Below, piece by piece: positions 22,816-32,375 of a stretch of DNA of 39,309 nt. The stretch is taken from contig JALUBE010000026.1 in NCBI GenBank assembly GCA_027045065.1, positions 1-39,309 on the forward strand. The letters run 5' to 3'. The translations under genes were made by a program, and so were the position numbers. The notes beneath the pieces were generated by a model that searched no databases, had not been told where the DNA came from, and saw only the letters and a list, made by a program, of their open reading frames with translations. Within the stretch, counting starts at the first letter, position 1, and every line of letters begins with the position of its first letter. Source of the DNA: Desulfurellales bacterium (GTDB taxonomy: Bacteria; Campylobacterota_A; Desulfurellia; Desulfurellales; Hippeaceae).

Positions 22816-24450
22816 TTAACTTGAAGTTAGTTCCACCTGTCTTGAGTAAATTGCCCTATGCACTTTAGCGTCTTCAGACTCATTCAAGCCAAAATACTCA
22901 AACCTCACGGTGTAAATGCCGCCGTCATCGATAACATCAGATACTACAGCTGGTATTGATATAACCTCATTCTTGGGTTTTGCCTTAATCAAGACCGTAT
23001 CTCCAATTGAGAAAACGGCATCCTTGGATTTTGCAAGTAAGGACTTCGTGCCAAATATACTTGTCCTCATCTTCACAACCTTGTTAACATTCTGAGCCGA
23101 AGTCTTTTGCATGAACTTCAAAGGCACAACCAAAATATCAAACTCCCAATAGACCTCTAAGGGTTTATCCTCTATATCGCTCTTTTCAACTATTGATAAA
23201 TTAACAACATCCTCAGACGCGCTCAGCACCTCTGCCACAATATCCATAATCTTCGACACAACTGGCACCTGCATTCTAACCCTGTCTCTAAAGCCCAGCT
23301 TCTTACCCTCTGGTGTAGCCAAACTTATGCCCAAATTACTGCCCGCAGAGTACTCAACAACACCTTTGACCAAATTTAAATCTCCATTCTTGTAAAAAAT
23401 CAAGATAACTGGTTTTCCACTCATTATTCCCCTAAAATCGGTTTTTCTCTCATATAGCGTCTCAACTATCGGTATAGCTATATCTACAATCTCCTCATCA
23501 AATGCCTCGCCCTTTAATCTCTTCAGGTAATGAACAATCTGATCGACCTTCAAGCCCGGCCTATCGGGTCTGTCCGTATGCAAACCGTCAACTAACTCGC
23601 AAATTGCCAAAACCTTTGATTCAACGGGGATTTCATCGCCCTTCAAACCGTAATATCCCTTACCATCAATCCTCTCGTGGTGATAGAGAGCTATATTGAC
23701 GATATCTTCTAAAAAAGGGTTGTGCAAAAATATATGTTTTAAGTTCAAGGGATGACTTTTTACAAGTTCAAGCTCTTCATCTGTAAGCTTATCCCTTTTA
23801 TCCAATATATCGTTGGGTATCCAAATTTCGCCTACATCGTGAATCAAGGCTGCAAAGTAAATGTTTTTGATCTTTTGCTCATCAAACCCCATACTCTCGG
23901 ATATCTTAACAGCCAAATCTGCAACCCTGAACGAATGGTAGAACGTTCTTGGCCTAATGGTTTTAATCAAGTTCAAGGCGTTTAAACAAATAAATCTCCT
24001 TGAAACCTCATTTAAAATGGATAGATGCACCTTGGGTAATTCATGGCTCATCTTGAACATTAATCTATCGGCTAATTCCTTTGTCTCATCCGTAATAAAG
24101 GGTAAATCTGTGAGTAATTCTAAAAAGCCAATCAATTGGCTGCCCACATAGATCTTTTTTACAAACAAGGAACTTTCCGTTCCAAAGCCCTCATACAAAA
24201 ACGGATAACTACTCTCAATCCCACCTGTTATCTCGAATTCATCCTTTTTCTTAAGTAAATCCCCGAAATGCTCCGTAACAAAGAGCTTTAAGCCCTCAAA
24301 CTCCTTTAAAAAACCCTTCTCTGAGTCATAGCAGAAATATAGGAAGTGCTGATTGTCGTTCAAAATAAAAAACAAGCTCACCCTACACTTAACGTTAAAA
24401 TCCTTCAGTTCGTCTAATAAAATTTTTCTTATCCCTTCTAAATTTTCCAT
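22816..24450 (-). CDS. HD-GYP-type phosphodiesterase-like protein with putative C-terminal PilZ-like region
   Basis: 544 aa; HDVGEIWIPNDILDKRDKLTDEE, HHERIDGKGYYGLKGDEIP, LVDGLHTDRPDRPG. Confidence 0.85.
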   Translation of the reverse strand: MENLEGIRKILLDELKDFNVKCRVSLFFILNDNQHFLYFCYDSEKGFLKEFEGLKLFVTEHFGDLLKKKDEFEITGGIESSYPFLYEGFGTESSLFVKKIYVGSQLIGFLELLTDLPFITDETKELADRLMFKMSHELPKVHLSILNEVSRRFICLNALNLIKTIRPRTFYHSFRVADLAVKISESMGFDEQKIKNIYFAALIHDVGEIWIPNDILDKRDKLTDEELELVKSHPLNLKHIFLHNPFLEDIVNIALYHHERIDGKGYYGLKGDEIPVESKVLAICELVDGLHTDRPDRPGLKVDQIVHYLKRLKGEAFDEEIVDIAIPIVETLYERKTDFRGIMSGKPVILIFYKNGDLNLVKGVVEYSAGSNLGISLATPEGKKLGFRDRVRMQVPVVSKIMDIVAEVLSASEDVVNLSIVEKSDIEDKPLEVYWEFDILVVPLKFMQKTSAQNVNKVVKMRTSIFGTKSLLAKSKDAVFSIGDTVLIKAKPKNEVISIPAVVSDVIDDGGIYTVRFEYFGLNESEDAKVHRAIYSRQVELTSS

Positions 24451-24542
24451 GTCAAATTAATTATAACTAAAAAGGCGTAATACACAAGGATATCCTACTT
24501 TTTGCTTATTTAAAACGCACTTTCGATATATAAAAATTTTAT

Positions 24543-24570
24543 TTGATTTTGTAAAAAAAATGTTTATAAT
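24543..24570 (+). promoter_or_regulatory. Putative sigma70 promoter of liv operon
   Basis: TTGATT (24543-24548), 16 nt spacer, perfect TATAAT (24565-24570). Confidence 0.6.
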
Positions 24571-24621
24571 GAGCAAAGGGAAAGATTTTAAATAAAATTT
24601 AAATCCTTAAGGAGGTGTTGT

Positions 24622-25758
24622 ATGAAGCGCAAGGGTTTGGTTGGATTATTGGCCCTTGTAGTAACACTGTTGTTCACCGTATCGGCATTTGCATCTGGTT
24701 ACATCAAGATTGGTGTTCAAGCTCCCATCACAGGAAAGTTCGCAAGCGAGGGTCAATCCATTGACAAGGCTGTTAGGTTGGTCGCAAAACAGGTCAACGA
24801 AAAAGGCGGCATCCTGGGAAGGAAAATCAAGGTTATCACCTGCGACGATGAGGGTAAGGCTGTTAAAGCTGCAATCTGCGCAAGGAAGCTTGTAGATGCA
24901 GGTGTTATTGCAGTTATCGGTTCCTACACATCCACATGTGCAGAGGCTGCAGAGCCAATCTACTACAGGGCTGGTGTTCTTCAGACATCCGATGGTACAA
25001 GTGACACACTTGTAAAACACGGTTACTGGACATTCTTTAGAAACTCCTCTCCAAATTCTGCTGAAGCCCAGTTCACAGCAGAATTTTTCCTAAAAAAACA
25101 ACACTACAAAAGAATAGCAGTTATCTCTGATTATTCCACATTCTCAACAAATCTAGCACAGGCTGTAATAAGAGACCTAAAGAAAATGGGAGGAAATGTA
25201 GTATACTACGGTAAAATAGTATCTGGTTCTCAAAACTTCACACCTATCTTAACAAAGATCAAAACCTATCATCCTGATGTCATATATTTTAGTGGTTACT
25301 ATACAGATGGTGGTTTAATCAGGGCTCAGATGGTTCAGTTAGGAATGAAAGCAGACTTTGTAGGTGGCGATTCAAACGATAACCCAGAGTTTATAAAACT
25401 TGCAGGTAAAGCCGCTGTGGGAGCATATTTAATAGACGTACCACTTCCAAACATGCTTCCATATCCAGCAGCAAAGAAATTCTTAAAAGCATTTAGGGAA
25501 ACATATCATGAAAATCCAGCAAGCATCTGGACACTCTTCAACGTCGATGGTTTGAGGGTAATCCTCTATGCAATCCAGCAGACAAAGTCTCTGAATACAA
25601 GGAAAATCGCTCATTACTTACACTATGAACTCAAGGACTTCCCAGGTATTACAGGACCTATAAGCTTTGCACCAAATGGCGAGAGAGTTGGCAGTGCTTA
25701 CATGGCTTACAGAATTGGTCCTGATCTAAAATACCACATTGTTTACAAAGAAAAGTAA
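24622..25758 (+). CDS. Branched-chain amino acid-type ABC transporter substrate-binding protein
   Basis: 378 aa; signal peptide; IKIGVQAPITGKFASEGQSID, VIAVIGSYTSTCAEAAEPIY; first gene of complete liv cluster; AAGGAGGTG RBS. Confidence 0.93.
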   Translation: MKRKGLVGLLALVVTLLFTVSAFASGYIKIGVQAPITGKFASEGQSIDKAVRLVAKQVNEKGGILGRKIKVITCDDEGKAVKAAICARKLVDAGVIAVIGSYTSTCAEAAEPIYYRAGVLQTSDGTSDTLVKHGYWTFFRNSSPNSAEAQFTAEFFLKKQHYKRIAVISDYSTFSTNLAQAVIRDLKKMGGNVVYYGKIVSGSQNFTPILTKIKTYHPDVIYFSGYYTDGGLIRAQMVQLGMKADFVGGDSNDNPEFIKLAGKAAVGAYLIDVPLPNMLPYPAAKKFLKAFRETYHENPASIWTLFNVDGLRVILYAIQQTKSLNTRKIAHYLHYELKDFPGITGPISFAPNGERVGSAYMAYRIGPDLKYHIVYKEK

Positions 25759-25770
25759 AAGAGGAAGGCC

Positions 25771-26670
25771 ATGGAGATCTTCTTTCAGCAGCTTGTTAAC
25801 GGTCTTACAATCGGTAGCATTTACGCCTTAGTTGCTCTTGGCTACACCATGGTCTACGGCGTTTTAAAACTCATAAACTTCGCTCATGGTGACTTGGTCG
25901 CCTTGAGCGCCTACATTGGACTTGTAATAATCATGCAATTGATGGGGGCTCTGTCCCCCACTGTTCTCATTATCATTACATTCATCGCAACTATGATTAT
26001 TACCGCCATTGGCGGTGTTATTTTGGAAAGGGCTGCTTATAGACCCTTGAGAAAAGCTCCAAGACTCAGCGCCGTAGTCTCAGCTCTGGGTGCTTCGCTT
26101 ATCATAGAAAACGGCATCATGCTGATATGGGGTCCAATGCCAAAAATATTCCCAGCAAGTGTAATACCAAATGCCAATTATAGCTTGCACGGTGTTTATA
26201 TAAGCTTAATGCAAGTTTTGGTGTTGATCATATCTCTCATTCTCATGGTAGCACTGTATCTGTTTGTCAATAGAACAAAATTGGGCACGGCCATGAGGGC
26301 ATGTGCCATTGATCAGGATGCAGCAAGGCTTATGGGTATCAATGTTGATAAAGTTATCGTAACTACATTCGTTATCGGTTCTGCTTTGGGTGCAGTTGGC
26401 GGTCTGTTTATCGGCATGTATTACAGGGGCATATACTTCAACATGGGTTGGATCTACGGTTTGAATGCATTCGTTGCTGCAATCATCGGTGGAATTGGAA
26501 ACATACCTGGAGCTATGCTCGGCGGTATGCTACTTGGCATATTCAACGCATTCATAGCGGGTTATGTATCGAGCAGCTGGTCCTTAGCGTTAACGTACGT
26601 CTTATTGATTGTTATCATGATCTTTAGACCTACAGGAATCTTAGGTGAAAGGGTTGCGGAGAAGGTATGA
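25771..26670 (+). CDS. livH: Branched-chain amino acid ABC transporter permease (LivH family)
   Basis: 299 aa; QQLVNGLTIGSIYALVALGYTMVYGVLKLINFAHGD. Confidence 0.95.
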   Translation: MEIFFQQLVNGLTIGSIYALVALGYTMVYGVLKLINFAHGDLVALSAYIGLVIIMQLMGALSPTVLIIITFIATMIITAIGGVILERAAYRPLRKAPRLSAVVSALGASLIIENGIMLIWGPMPKIFPASVIPNANYSLHGVYISLMQVLVLIISLILMVALYLFVNRTKLGTAMRACAIDQDAARLMGINVDKVIVTTFVIGSALGAVGGLFIGMYYRGIYFNMGWIYGLNAFVAAIIGGIGNIPGAMLGGMLLGIFNAFIAGYVSSSWSLALTYVLLIVIMIFRPTGILGERVAEKV

Positions 26671-27614
26671 TGAATACAAAAAATATCTTATCCTATGGCG
26701 TTTTCTTTGCAATTTTGATCATTTTGCCTTTCTTTTTGAATTCCGACTGGGTGTCGGTAATGACAACGTTTCTCATATATTCTGTTGTTTCCTTAAGTCA
26801 GGACATAGTATTGGGCAGGGCAGGTATGTTTGACATGGGCCATGCCATATTCTTCGGTCTTGGGGCGTATTCAACGGCAATCTTAAATATGGTCTACGGC
26901 TGGCCCATACTCGCAACTGTACCCATAGCCATAATATTGCCCATTATTGCAAGCATACTTCTTGCAGCACCGATTATTCACTTAAGGGGCGATTATCTAC
27001 TTGTTACAACTATCGGATTTAACATCGTATTTACACAGGCTTTAAAAAACAACGTGTTTGGCATCACTGGTGGCCCTAACGGTATTTTCGGTGTTGAGCC
27101 ACTCAAGATATTGGGCTTCACGTTTTCTTCGCAGCTTTCAATCTACTATTTGGCATTCTTTATTTTGCTTTTGACACTTGTAGTTATCCACAACTTGGAA
27201 ACAAGCAAACCGGGACGAGCTTTGCACTACCTAAACTTAGACTCACTTGCAAGTGAGTGTATCGGTATAAACACGAGGTTCTATAGGCTTTACGCTTTCG
27301 GCTTATCAGCGGCTTTGGCTGGGCTTGCAGGAGTTGTGTTTACGCTTCAGTTCTCAGCAGTCAGTCCAGATGCGTTTAACTTCATCCAATCTGTCCTGTT
27401 CTTCACGATCGTTTTAGTTGGCGGGCCATCATCAATACCGGGCGTACTTTTGGGTACATTTTTCATGTTCGTTGTACCTGAGATGTTCAGGCAGTTTGCT
27501 GAGGCAAGGTATCTTGTATTCGGCGTTGCAATGATACTCATCATGATTTGGAGGCCAAAGGGTATATGGCCTGTCAAATTCGGCAGAATACCAAACTACT
27601 TAACCAAGGAATAG
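26667..27614 (+). CDS. livM: Branched-chain amino acid ABC transporter permease (LivM family)
   Basis: 315 aa polytopic; LGRAGMFDMGHAIFFGLGAYSTA; overlaps livH by ATGA. Confidence 0.95.
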   Translation: MMNTKNILSYGVFFAILIILPFFLNSDWVSVMTTFLIYSVVSLSQDIVLGRAGMFDMGHAIFFGLGAYSTAILNMVYGWPILATVPIAIILPIIASILLAAPIIHLRGDYLLVTTIGFNIVFTQALKNNVFGITGGPNGIFGVEPLKILGFTFSSQLSIYYLAFFILLLTLVVIHNLETSKPGRALHYLNLDSLASECIGINTRFYRLYAFGLSAALAGLAGVVFTLQFSAVSPDAFNFIQSVLFFTIVLVGGPSSIPGVLLGTFFMFVVPEMFRQFAEARYLVFGVAMILIMIWRPKGIWPVKFGRIPNYLTKE

Positions 27615-27618
27615 GAAA

Positions 27619-28389
27619 ATGGCGCTGTTAGAGTTGGATAACGTAACAAAGATCTTTGGCGGCTTAGTGGCTGTAGATTCGCTATCCATATCCATTGAAA
27701 AGGGTATGATATACGGCATCATAGGTCCAAACGGTGCTGGAAAAACAACGGTGTTCAACTGCATAACGGGTGTCTACAAGCCAGAAAAGGGCAAAATCAT
27801 CTTTAAGGGCAAGGACATAACGGGTCTTTCGCCCCACAGAATAGCCAACATGGGAATCACAAGAACATTCCAGACGATCAGGCTGTTTAACGAGATGAGT
27901 GTAGCAGAAAACATCATGTCTGGCAGGCACTTTAAAAGCAGGCAAAAGTGGTGGCATGGCATCATGCACACACCATTTTACTACAAAGACGAAAAGGAAA
28001 ACTGGCTCAAGGTTAAAGAGTATATGGATCTGTTTGGCCTAACACACCTTGCAAAGATGACAGCGGGCAGTCAGCCCTACGGTATTCAAAGAAAAATAGA
28101 GATGGCACGAGCATTGGCCACGGAGCCAGAGCTTTTAATCTTGGATGAGCCTGCCGCAGGGTTAAACGACAAGGAAAGACTTGAGCTTGTGGACACTATA
28201 AAAAAGATCAGGGATATGGGTGTAACAATTTTGCTAATTGAGCACAATATGGATCTTGTGATGAACATAACGGAGTACATAAGCGTATTAAACTTCGGCA
28301 AAAAGATAGCAGAAGGCAAACCAGAAGAGATACAGAACAATCCAGTAGTTATAGAAGCCTACTTGGGTAAAGAGGAAGAAGATGAATAA
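27619..28389 (+). CDS. livG: Branched-chain amino acid ABC transporter ATPase (LivG family)
   Basis: 256 aa; GPNGAGKTTVFNCITG Walker A, LLILDEPAAGLND Walker B, VIEAYLG end. Confidence 0.96.
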   Translation: MALLELDNVTKIFGGLVAVDSLSISIEKGMIYGIIGPNGAGKTTVFNCITGVYKPEKGKIIFKGKDITGLSPHRIANMGITRTFQTIRLFNEMSVAENIMSGRHFKSRQKWWHGIMHTPFYYKDEKENWLKVKEYMDLFGLTHLAKMTAGSQPYGIQRKIEMARALATEPELLILDEPAAGLNDKERLELVDTIKKIRDMGVTILLIEHNMDLVMNITEYISVLNFGKKIAEGKPEEIQNNPVVIEAYLGKEEEDE

Positions 28390-29107
28390 AGAAAAACTAT
28401 TGGTGGTCGAGAATTTAGTTGTTGCATACGGCAGCATAGAGGCCGTTAAGGGCATATCGTTTGTTGTGCACAAGGGTGAGTTGGTAACGATTTTGGGTGC
28501 AAATGGTGCTGGAAAAACAACAACAATGCGAACCATAAGCGGCCTTATAAAGCCCAAATCGGGCAGCATAAGATACAAAAACATAGAACTAACAAGCCTA
28601 CCTGCGCACAAGATCGTTGGATTGGGTATAAGTCAAGCCCCTGAAGGCAGAAGGGTCTTTGGCACACTGACGGTAGAAGAAAATTTAATGCTCGGCGCTT
28701 ACACAAAACCAAAGGTAAACACAGAGATCTTGGACTGGATCTACCAGCTCTTTCCACGATTGAAAGAGAGAAGAACGCAGCTTGCAGGAACGCTGTCCGG
28801 AGGCGAGCAACAGATGTTGGCGATCGGCAGGGCTTTGATGAGCGATCCTGAAATGCTTTTGTTAGATGAGCCGAGCTTGGGTTTGGCACCAGTCCTTGTT
28901 AAAATGATCTTTGAAACCATAAAACAGATAAAAGAAAACGGTGTTACTGTACTACTTGTTGAGCAAAATGCAAAAGCAGCACTAAAGCTTGCTGACAGAG
29001 GCTACGTCTTAGAGGTCGGCAAGATAGTCATGGAAGGCACATCTCAAGAGCTAATGTCTTCACCAAAAATCCAAGAGGCATATCTTGGAAAGAAAAAGAG
29101 CAACTGA
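28382..29107 (+). CDS. livF: Branched-chain amino acid ABC transporter ATPase (LivF family)
   Basis: 241 aa; GANGAGKTTTMRTISGL, LSGGEQQMLAIGRALM, LLLDEPSLGLAPVLV, IQEAYLG. Confidence 0.96.
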   Translation: MNKEKLLVVENLVVAYGSIEAVKGISFVVHKGELVTILGANGAGKTTTMRTISGLIKPKSGSIRYKNIELTSLPAHKIVGLGISQAPEGRRVFGTLTVEENLMLGAYTKPKVNTEILDWIYQLFPRLKERRTQLAGTLSGGEQQMLAIGRALMSDPEMLLLDEPSLGLAPVLVKMIFETIKQIKENGVTVLLVEQNAKAALKLADRGYVLEVGKIVMEGTSQELMSSPKIQEAYLGKKKSN

Positions 29108-29124
29108 GGGGCTTAAAGCCCCTC
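29106..29124. terminator. Hairpin between convergent livF and the 29127..29669 ORF
   Basis: Perfect GAGGGGC-TTAAA-GCCCCTC stem-loop in the 19-nt gap; weak T-tract. Confidence 0.5.
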
Positions 29125-29126
29125 CC

Positions 29127-29669
29127 TCATGCCATTAAATCCACGTTTAGCATATCGGGGTTCACGTTGAGATTCTGTGCAAGCAAGAGGGTAATTTCTG
29201 TGTAAAGCCTCAATTTCTTCTGTTGCAATTCCAACTTTCTATCTTCAATGCTCTTTAATTTTTGCTCGATCAGTGTTTTATCCGCCTTACCTCTTAGGGT
29301 CTTAAGTAGCGTATTCAACTCAAGCTGCTTTCTGTCGTATTGGTGAATCTTTCTGTTTATCTCACTGCCCAAATTACCCTTAATAACCTGCTCTTTGTCT
29401 TTTTTAGGACAATACGTTAAAACAGACGATCTGCCGCTTGTTGCGGCTAAGTACATACCGTCCTGTTGAAGGTTTAGGTACAAATCCTTTGCAACAACAT
29501 AACAACCCTTTCTTGCGGCCTCATTCTCAAATCTCATGATATTGGACGATTCATGGGATGCTACATGGGCAACAGATGTCCCAGCAGAGGCTGGAGCAGA
29601 ACTCCCCCATTCCCCTGGGTCTAACTTATAGTGAAGTATGGGATTTAAGGCAGCATTGTTCACATTCAT
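29127..29669 (-). CDS. Uncharacterised protein
   Basis: 180 aa ORF, 15 nt downstream of metG; contains AHVASHESSNIMRFENEAARKGCYVVAKDLYLNL and a C-terminal coiled-coil-like segment. No family recognised confidently. Confidence 0.65.
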   Translation of the reverse strand: MNVNNAALNPILHYKLDPGEWGSSAPASAGTSVAHVASHESSNIMRFENEAARKGCYVVAKDLYLNLQQDGMYLAATSGRSSVLTYCPKKDKEQVIKGNLGSEINRKIHQYDRKQLELNTLLKTLRGKADKTLIEQKLKSIEDRKLELQQKKLRLYTEITLLLAQNLNVNPDMLNVDLMA

Positions 29670-29684
29670 GCCGCCCTCTAAAAA

Positions 29685-31562
29685 CTAACTTATCTTTGCG
29701 CCAGGTTTAACAGGCTTCTCAACCGTAAGCAGTGCCAAACCATCACCATCTTTGGCAGCAAGGAGCATTCCATTGGATTCAATGCCCATCAATTTTGCCG
29801 GCTTCAAGTTTGCCACTACAACAATGTACTTTCCAACAAGCTCCTCAGGTTTATAATGCTCCTTTAACCCCGCAACAAGTGTTCGAGGTTTCTCTTCACC
29901 TACATCAATCTTTAATTTAATCAATTTTCTTGATTTTTCAATATTTTCAGCTTCCAAAACCTTAGCCACTCTCAAATCCACGTTGAAAAACTCATCAATG
30001 GATATCCTTTTTTGCTTTTTATCGCTCTTCTTTTCTTCCTTTTTCTCCTTCCGCTCGATTCTCTCAAACAACATGCCCGCTCTTTTTACCTTTGCCTGTT
30101 CAATGCTATAGAAGTCCAAGAAAAAGTCGATGGTGTAGCTGCCAATGTCATTCAAGCCCAGCATATACATGATCTTTGCAGATGAATCAGGCAAAAATGG
30201 AGATACAATACCAGCTATAAACTTCAAAGCTGAGTACAGGTTGTAAAGTACCTCATTCAACTGGGCAGTTTTACCCTCTTTATTAAGTGTCCACGGCTCC
30301 TTTTCTGTTATGTACTTATTCACAGCCCTTATGTATTCAAAGATATCGATCAAAGCCTCATCAAATCTAAAAATATCCATGTGCTCCAAGACCTTACTGT
30401 ACGTCTCTTTGGCAAGTTTAGAAAGCGCGTCGTCCTCAATCGATATGGGCATATTTATCAGTCCATCGGCATACTTCTCCATCATTGTTAAGCTTCTGTT
30501 TACAAGGTTACCGAAATCATTGACAAGTTCAGAGTTTATCCTTTCGATTAACTCCCTCTCAGAAAAATCACCATCCAAACCAAACGGAACATTTCTCAAA
30601 AGAAAATACCTGTAAGCATCCCTCGGATATTTCTGTACTATCTCGTTTGGATCTACAACATTACCCAACGACTTGCTCATCTTTTTACCGTCAACCGTCC
30701 ACCAGCCGTGCGCAACAACGTGTTTTGGCAAGGGCAGATCGAGGCTCATGAGAAACGCAGGCCAATAGACGGCATGGAACCTCAGTATATCCTTTCCAAC
30801 AAAGTGCACATCGGCGGGCCAAATCTCATCGAACTCACCCTCTCTACAACCAATGGCGCTGACGTAATTGAGTAGTGCATCAAACCACACGTATATTACA
30901 TGCTTATCGTCAAACGGCACGGGTATACCCCAATCAAAGGATGTTCTTGTTATGCTTAAATCCTTGAGTCCCCCTTTGACGAAGCTTACAATTTCGTTGT
31001 AGCGTGTCTTTGGCAAAACAAAATCGGGGTGTTCTTCGTAGAACTTAAGCAATTTATCTTCATAGGCAGATAGCCTAAAGAAATAAGTCTCCTCCTTGAC
31101 AAGATCCAACTTTCTACCACAAACAGGACAGACCTTATCCTCACCTATCTCAATTTCTGAATAATAACTCTCGCACGGTATGCAGTACCAACCCTCATAC
31201 TCTCCTTTGTAAATATCGCCCTTCTTGTATATGTACTCAAATGCCTCTTGAACGCATTTTACATGATAATCATCCGTTGTTCGCACAAAGAAATCGTTGG
31301 TTATATCTAACTTTTTCCACAGCCTTTTAAAATTCTCAACCACTTTATCCGCTAATTCCTGCGGCGTAAGATTTACACTCTTCGCTGCCTTCTGTATCTT
31401 CTGGCCGTGTTCATCAGTCCCTGTTAAAAAGAACACCTTTTCACCCAAAAGTCTCTTAAACCTTGCAAGTGTGTCGGCTGCAAGCGTTGTGTAAGAGTGT
31501 CCTATGTGCGGGACGTCGTTTACGTAATAAATGGGTGTTGTTATGTAATACCTTTTCATCAT
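29685..31562 (-). CDS. metG: Methionyl-tRNA synthetase with C-terminal tRNA-binding (EMAP/OB) domain
   Basis: 625 aa; YYITTPIYYVNDVPHIGHSYTT, KMSKSLGN (KMSKS), Zn motif CIPC..CPVC, C-terminal DLRVAKVLEAENIEKSRKLIKLKIDVGEEKPRTLVAGL. Confidence 0.98.
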   Translation of the reverse strand: MMKRYYITTPIYYVNDVPHIGHSYTTLAADTLARFKRLLGEKVFFLTGTDEHGQKIQKAAKSVNLTPQELADKVVENFKRLWKKLDITNDFFVRTTDDYHVKCVQEAFEYIYKKGDIYKGEYEGWYCIPCESYYSEIEIGEDKVCPVCGRKLDLVKEETYFFRLSAYEDKLLKFYEEHPDFVLPKTRYNEIVSFVKGGLKDLSITRTSFDWGIPVPFDDKHVIYVWFDALLNYVSAIGCREGEFDEIWPADVHFVGKDILRFHAVYWPAFLMSLDLPLPKHVVAHGWWTVDGKKMSKSLGNVVDPNEIVQKYPRDAYRYFLLRNVPFGLDGDFSERELIERINSELVNDFGNLVNRSLTMMEKYADGLINMPISIEDDALSKLAKETYSKVLEHMDIFRFDEALIDIFEYIRAVNKYITEKEPWTLNKEGKTAQLNEVLYNLYSALKFIAGIVSPFLPDSSAKIMYMLGLNDIGSYTIDFFLDFYSIEQAKVKRAGMLFERIERKEKKEEKKSDKKQKRISIDEFFNVDLRVAKVLEAENIEKSRKLIKLKIDVGEEKPRTLVAGLKEHYKPEELVGKYIVVVANLKPAKLMGIESNGMLLAAKDGDGLALLTVEKPVKPGAKIS

Positions 31563-32374
31563 ACCACCTCTTCCTGTTTTTCTTCCTCAGGTAAACTCAA
31601 AACTTGGACATCGGAGACAGGCACCTCTACCATGAGGCCCTCTTCTGTCCTTAAAATAACCGTCTTCTTTATGGGGTTGATATAAACAACCCTGCCTTCA
31701 ACTTCTCCAGATTTTGCCAAAGAATCCATTGGAGGTGCGATTTTTAAGAATTCTTCATATAACTCATGTTCAAACCACAAACAACACATAAGCCTCCCAC
31801 ACGCACCAGATATCTTTTTAACGTTTATGTTTAAATTTTGCTGTTTTGTCATCTTCATGGATACGGGGTTAAAGGTTCTTAAGAAACGCGAGCAACACAG
31901 TTCATCACCACAAAGACCCAATCCACCAATTATACGCGCCTCATCCCTAACGCCGATCTGTCTCATCTCTATTCTAACCTTGAAAATCGATGCAAGCCTC
32001 TTTACCAAAGCCCTAAAATCTACCCTTGTGGGTGAAGTAAAGTAAAAGACGATCTTCTTTCTATCCATCATGTATTCGACTTTAACAAGCTTCATGTTCA
32101 GTTCAAAGGACTTTATCTCTTTTTTGCAGATCTCAAACGCCTTTTTTTCCAACTCCTTGTTTTCATCATATATCTTAAGATCTTCCTCAGTGGCCTTTCT
32201 TATGATCTCTGGCATCTCTTCATAAGTATCGACATCCTCAATCTTCACAACCCTACCCATTCCAACGCCACGTTCATATTCTGCTATAACCCGATCACCA
32301 GCCTTCAAATCCTCTTTGAATCTATATGGGTAGAGTTGTCCAACCCTCATAAATTCCACTATTGCTACCCTCAT
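31559..32374 (-). CDS. ricT: PSP1/RicT-like protein
   Basis: 271 aa; GGLGLCGDELCCSRFLRTFNPVSMKMTKQQNLNINVKKISGACGRLMCCLWFEHELY is the PSP1 cysteine signature. Confidence 0.9.
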   Translation of the reverse strand: MRVAIVEFMRVGQLYPYRFKEDLKAGDRVIAEYERGVGMGRVVKIEDVDTYEEMPEIIRKATEEDLKIYDENKELEKKAFEICKKEIKSFELNMKLVKVEYMMDRKKIVFYFTSPTRVDFRALVKRLASIFKVRIEMRQIGVRDEARIIGGLGLCGDELCCSRFLRTFNPVSMKMTKQQNLNINVKKISGACGRLMCCLWFEHELYEEFLKIAPPMDSLAKSGEVEGRVVYINPIKKTVILRTEEGLMVEVPVSDVQVLSLPEEEKQEEVV

Positions 32375-32375
32375 T

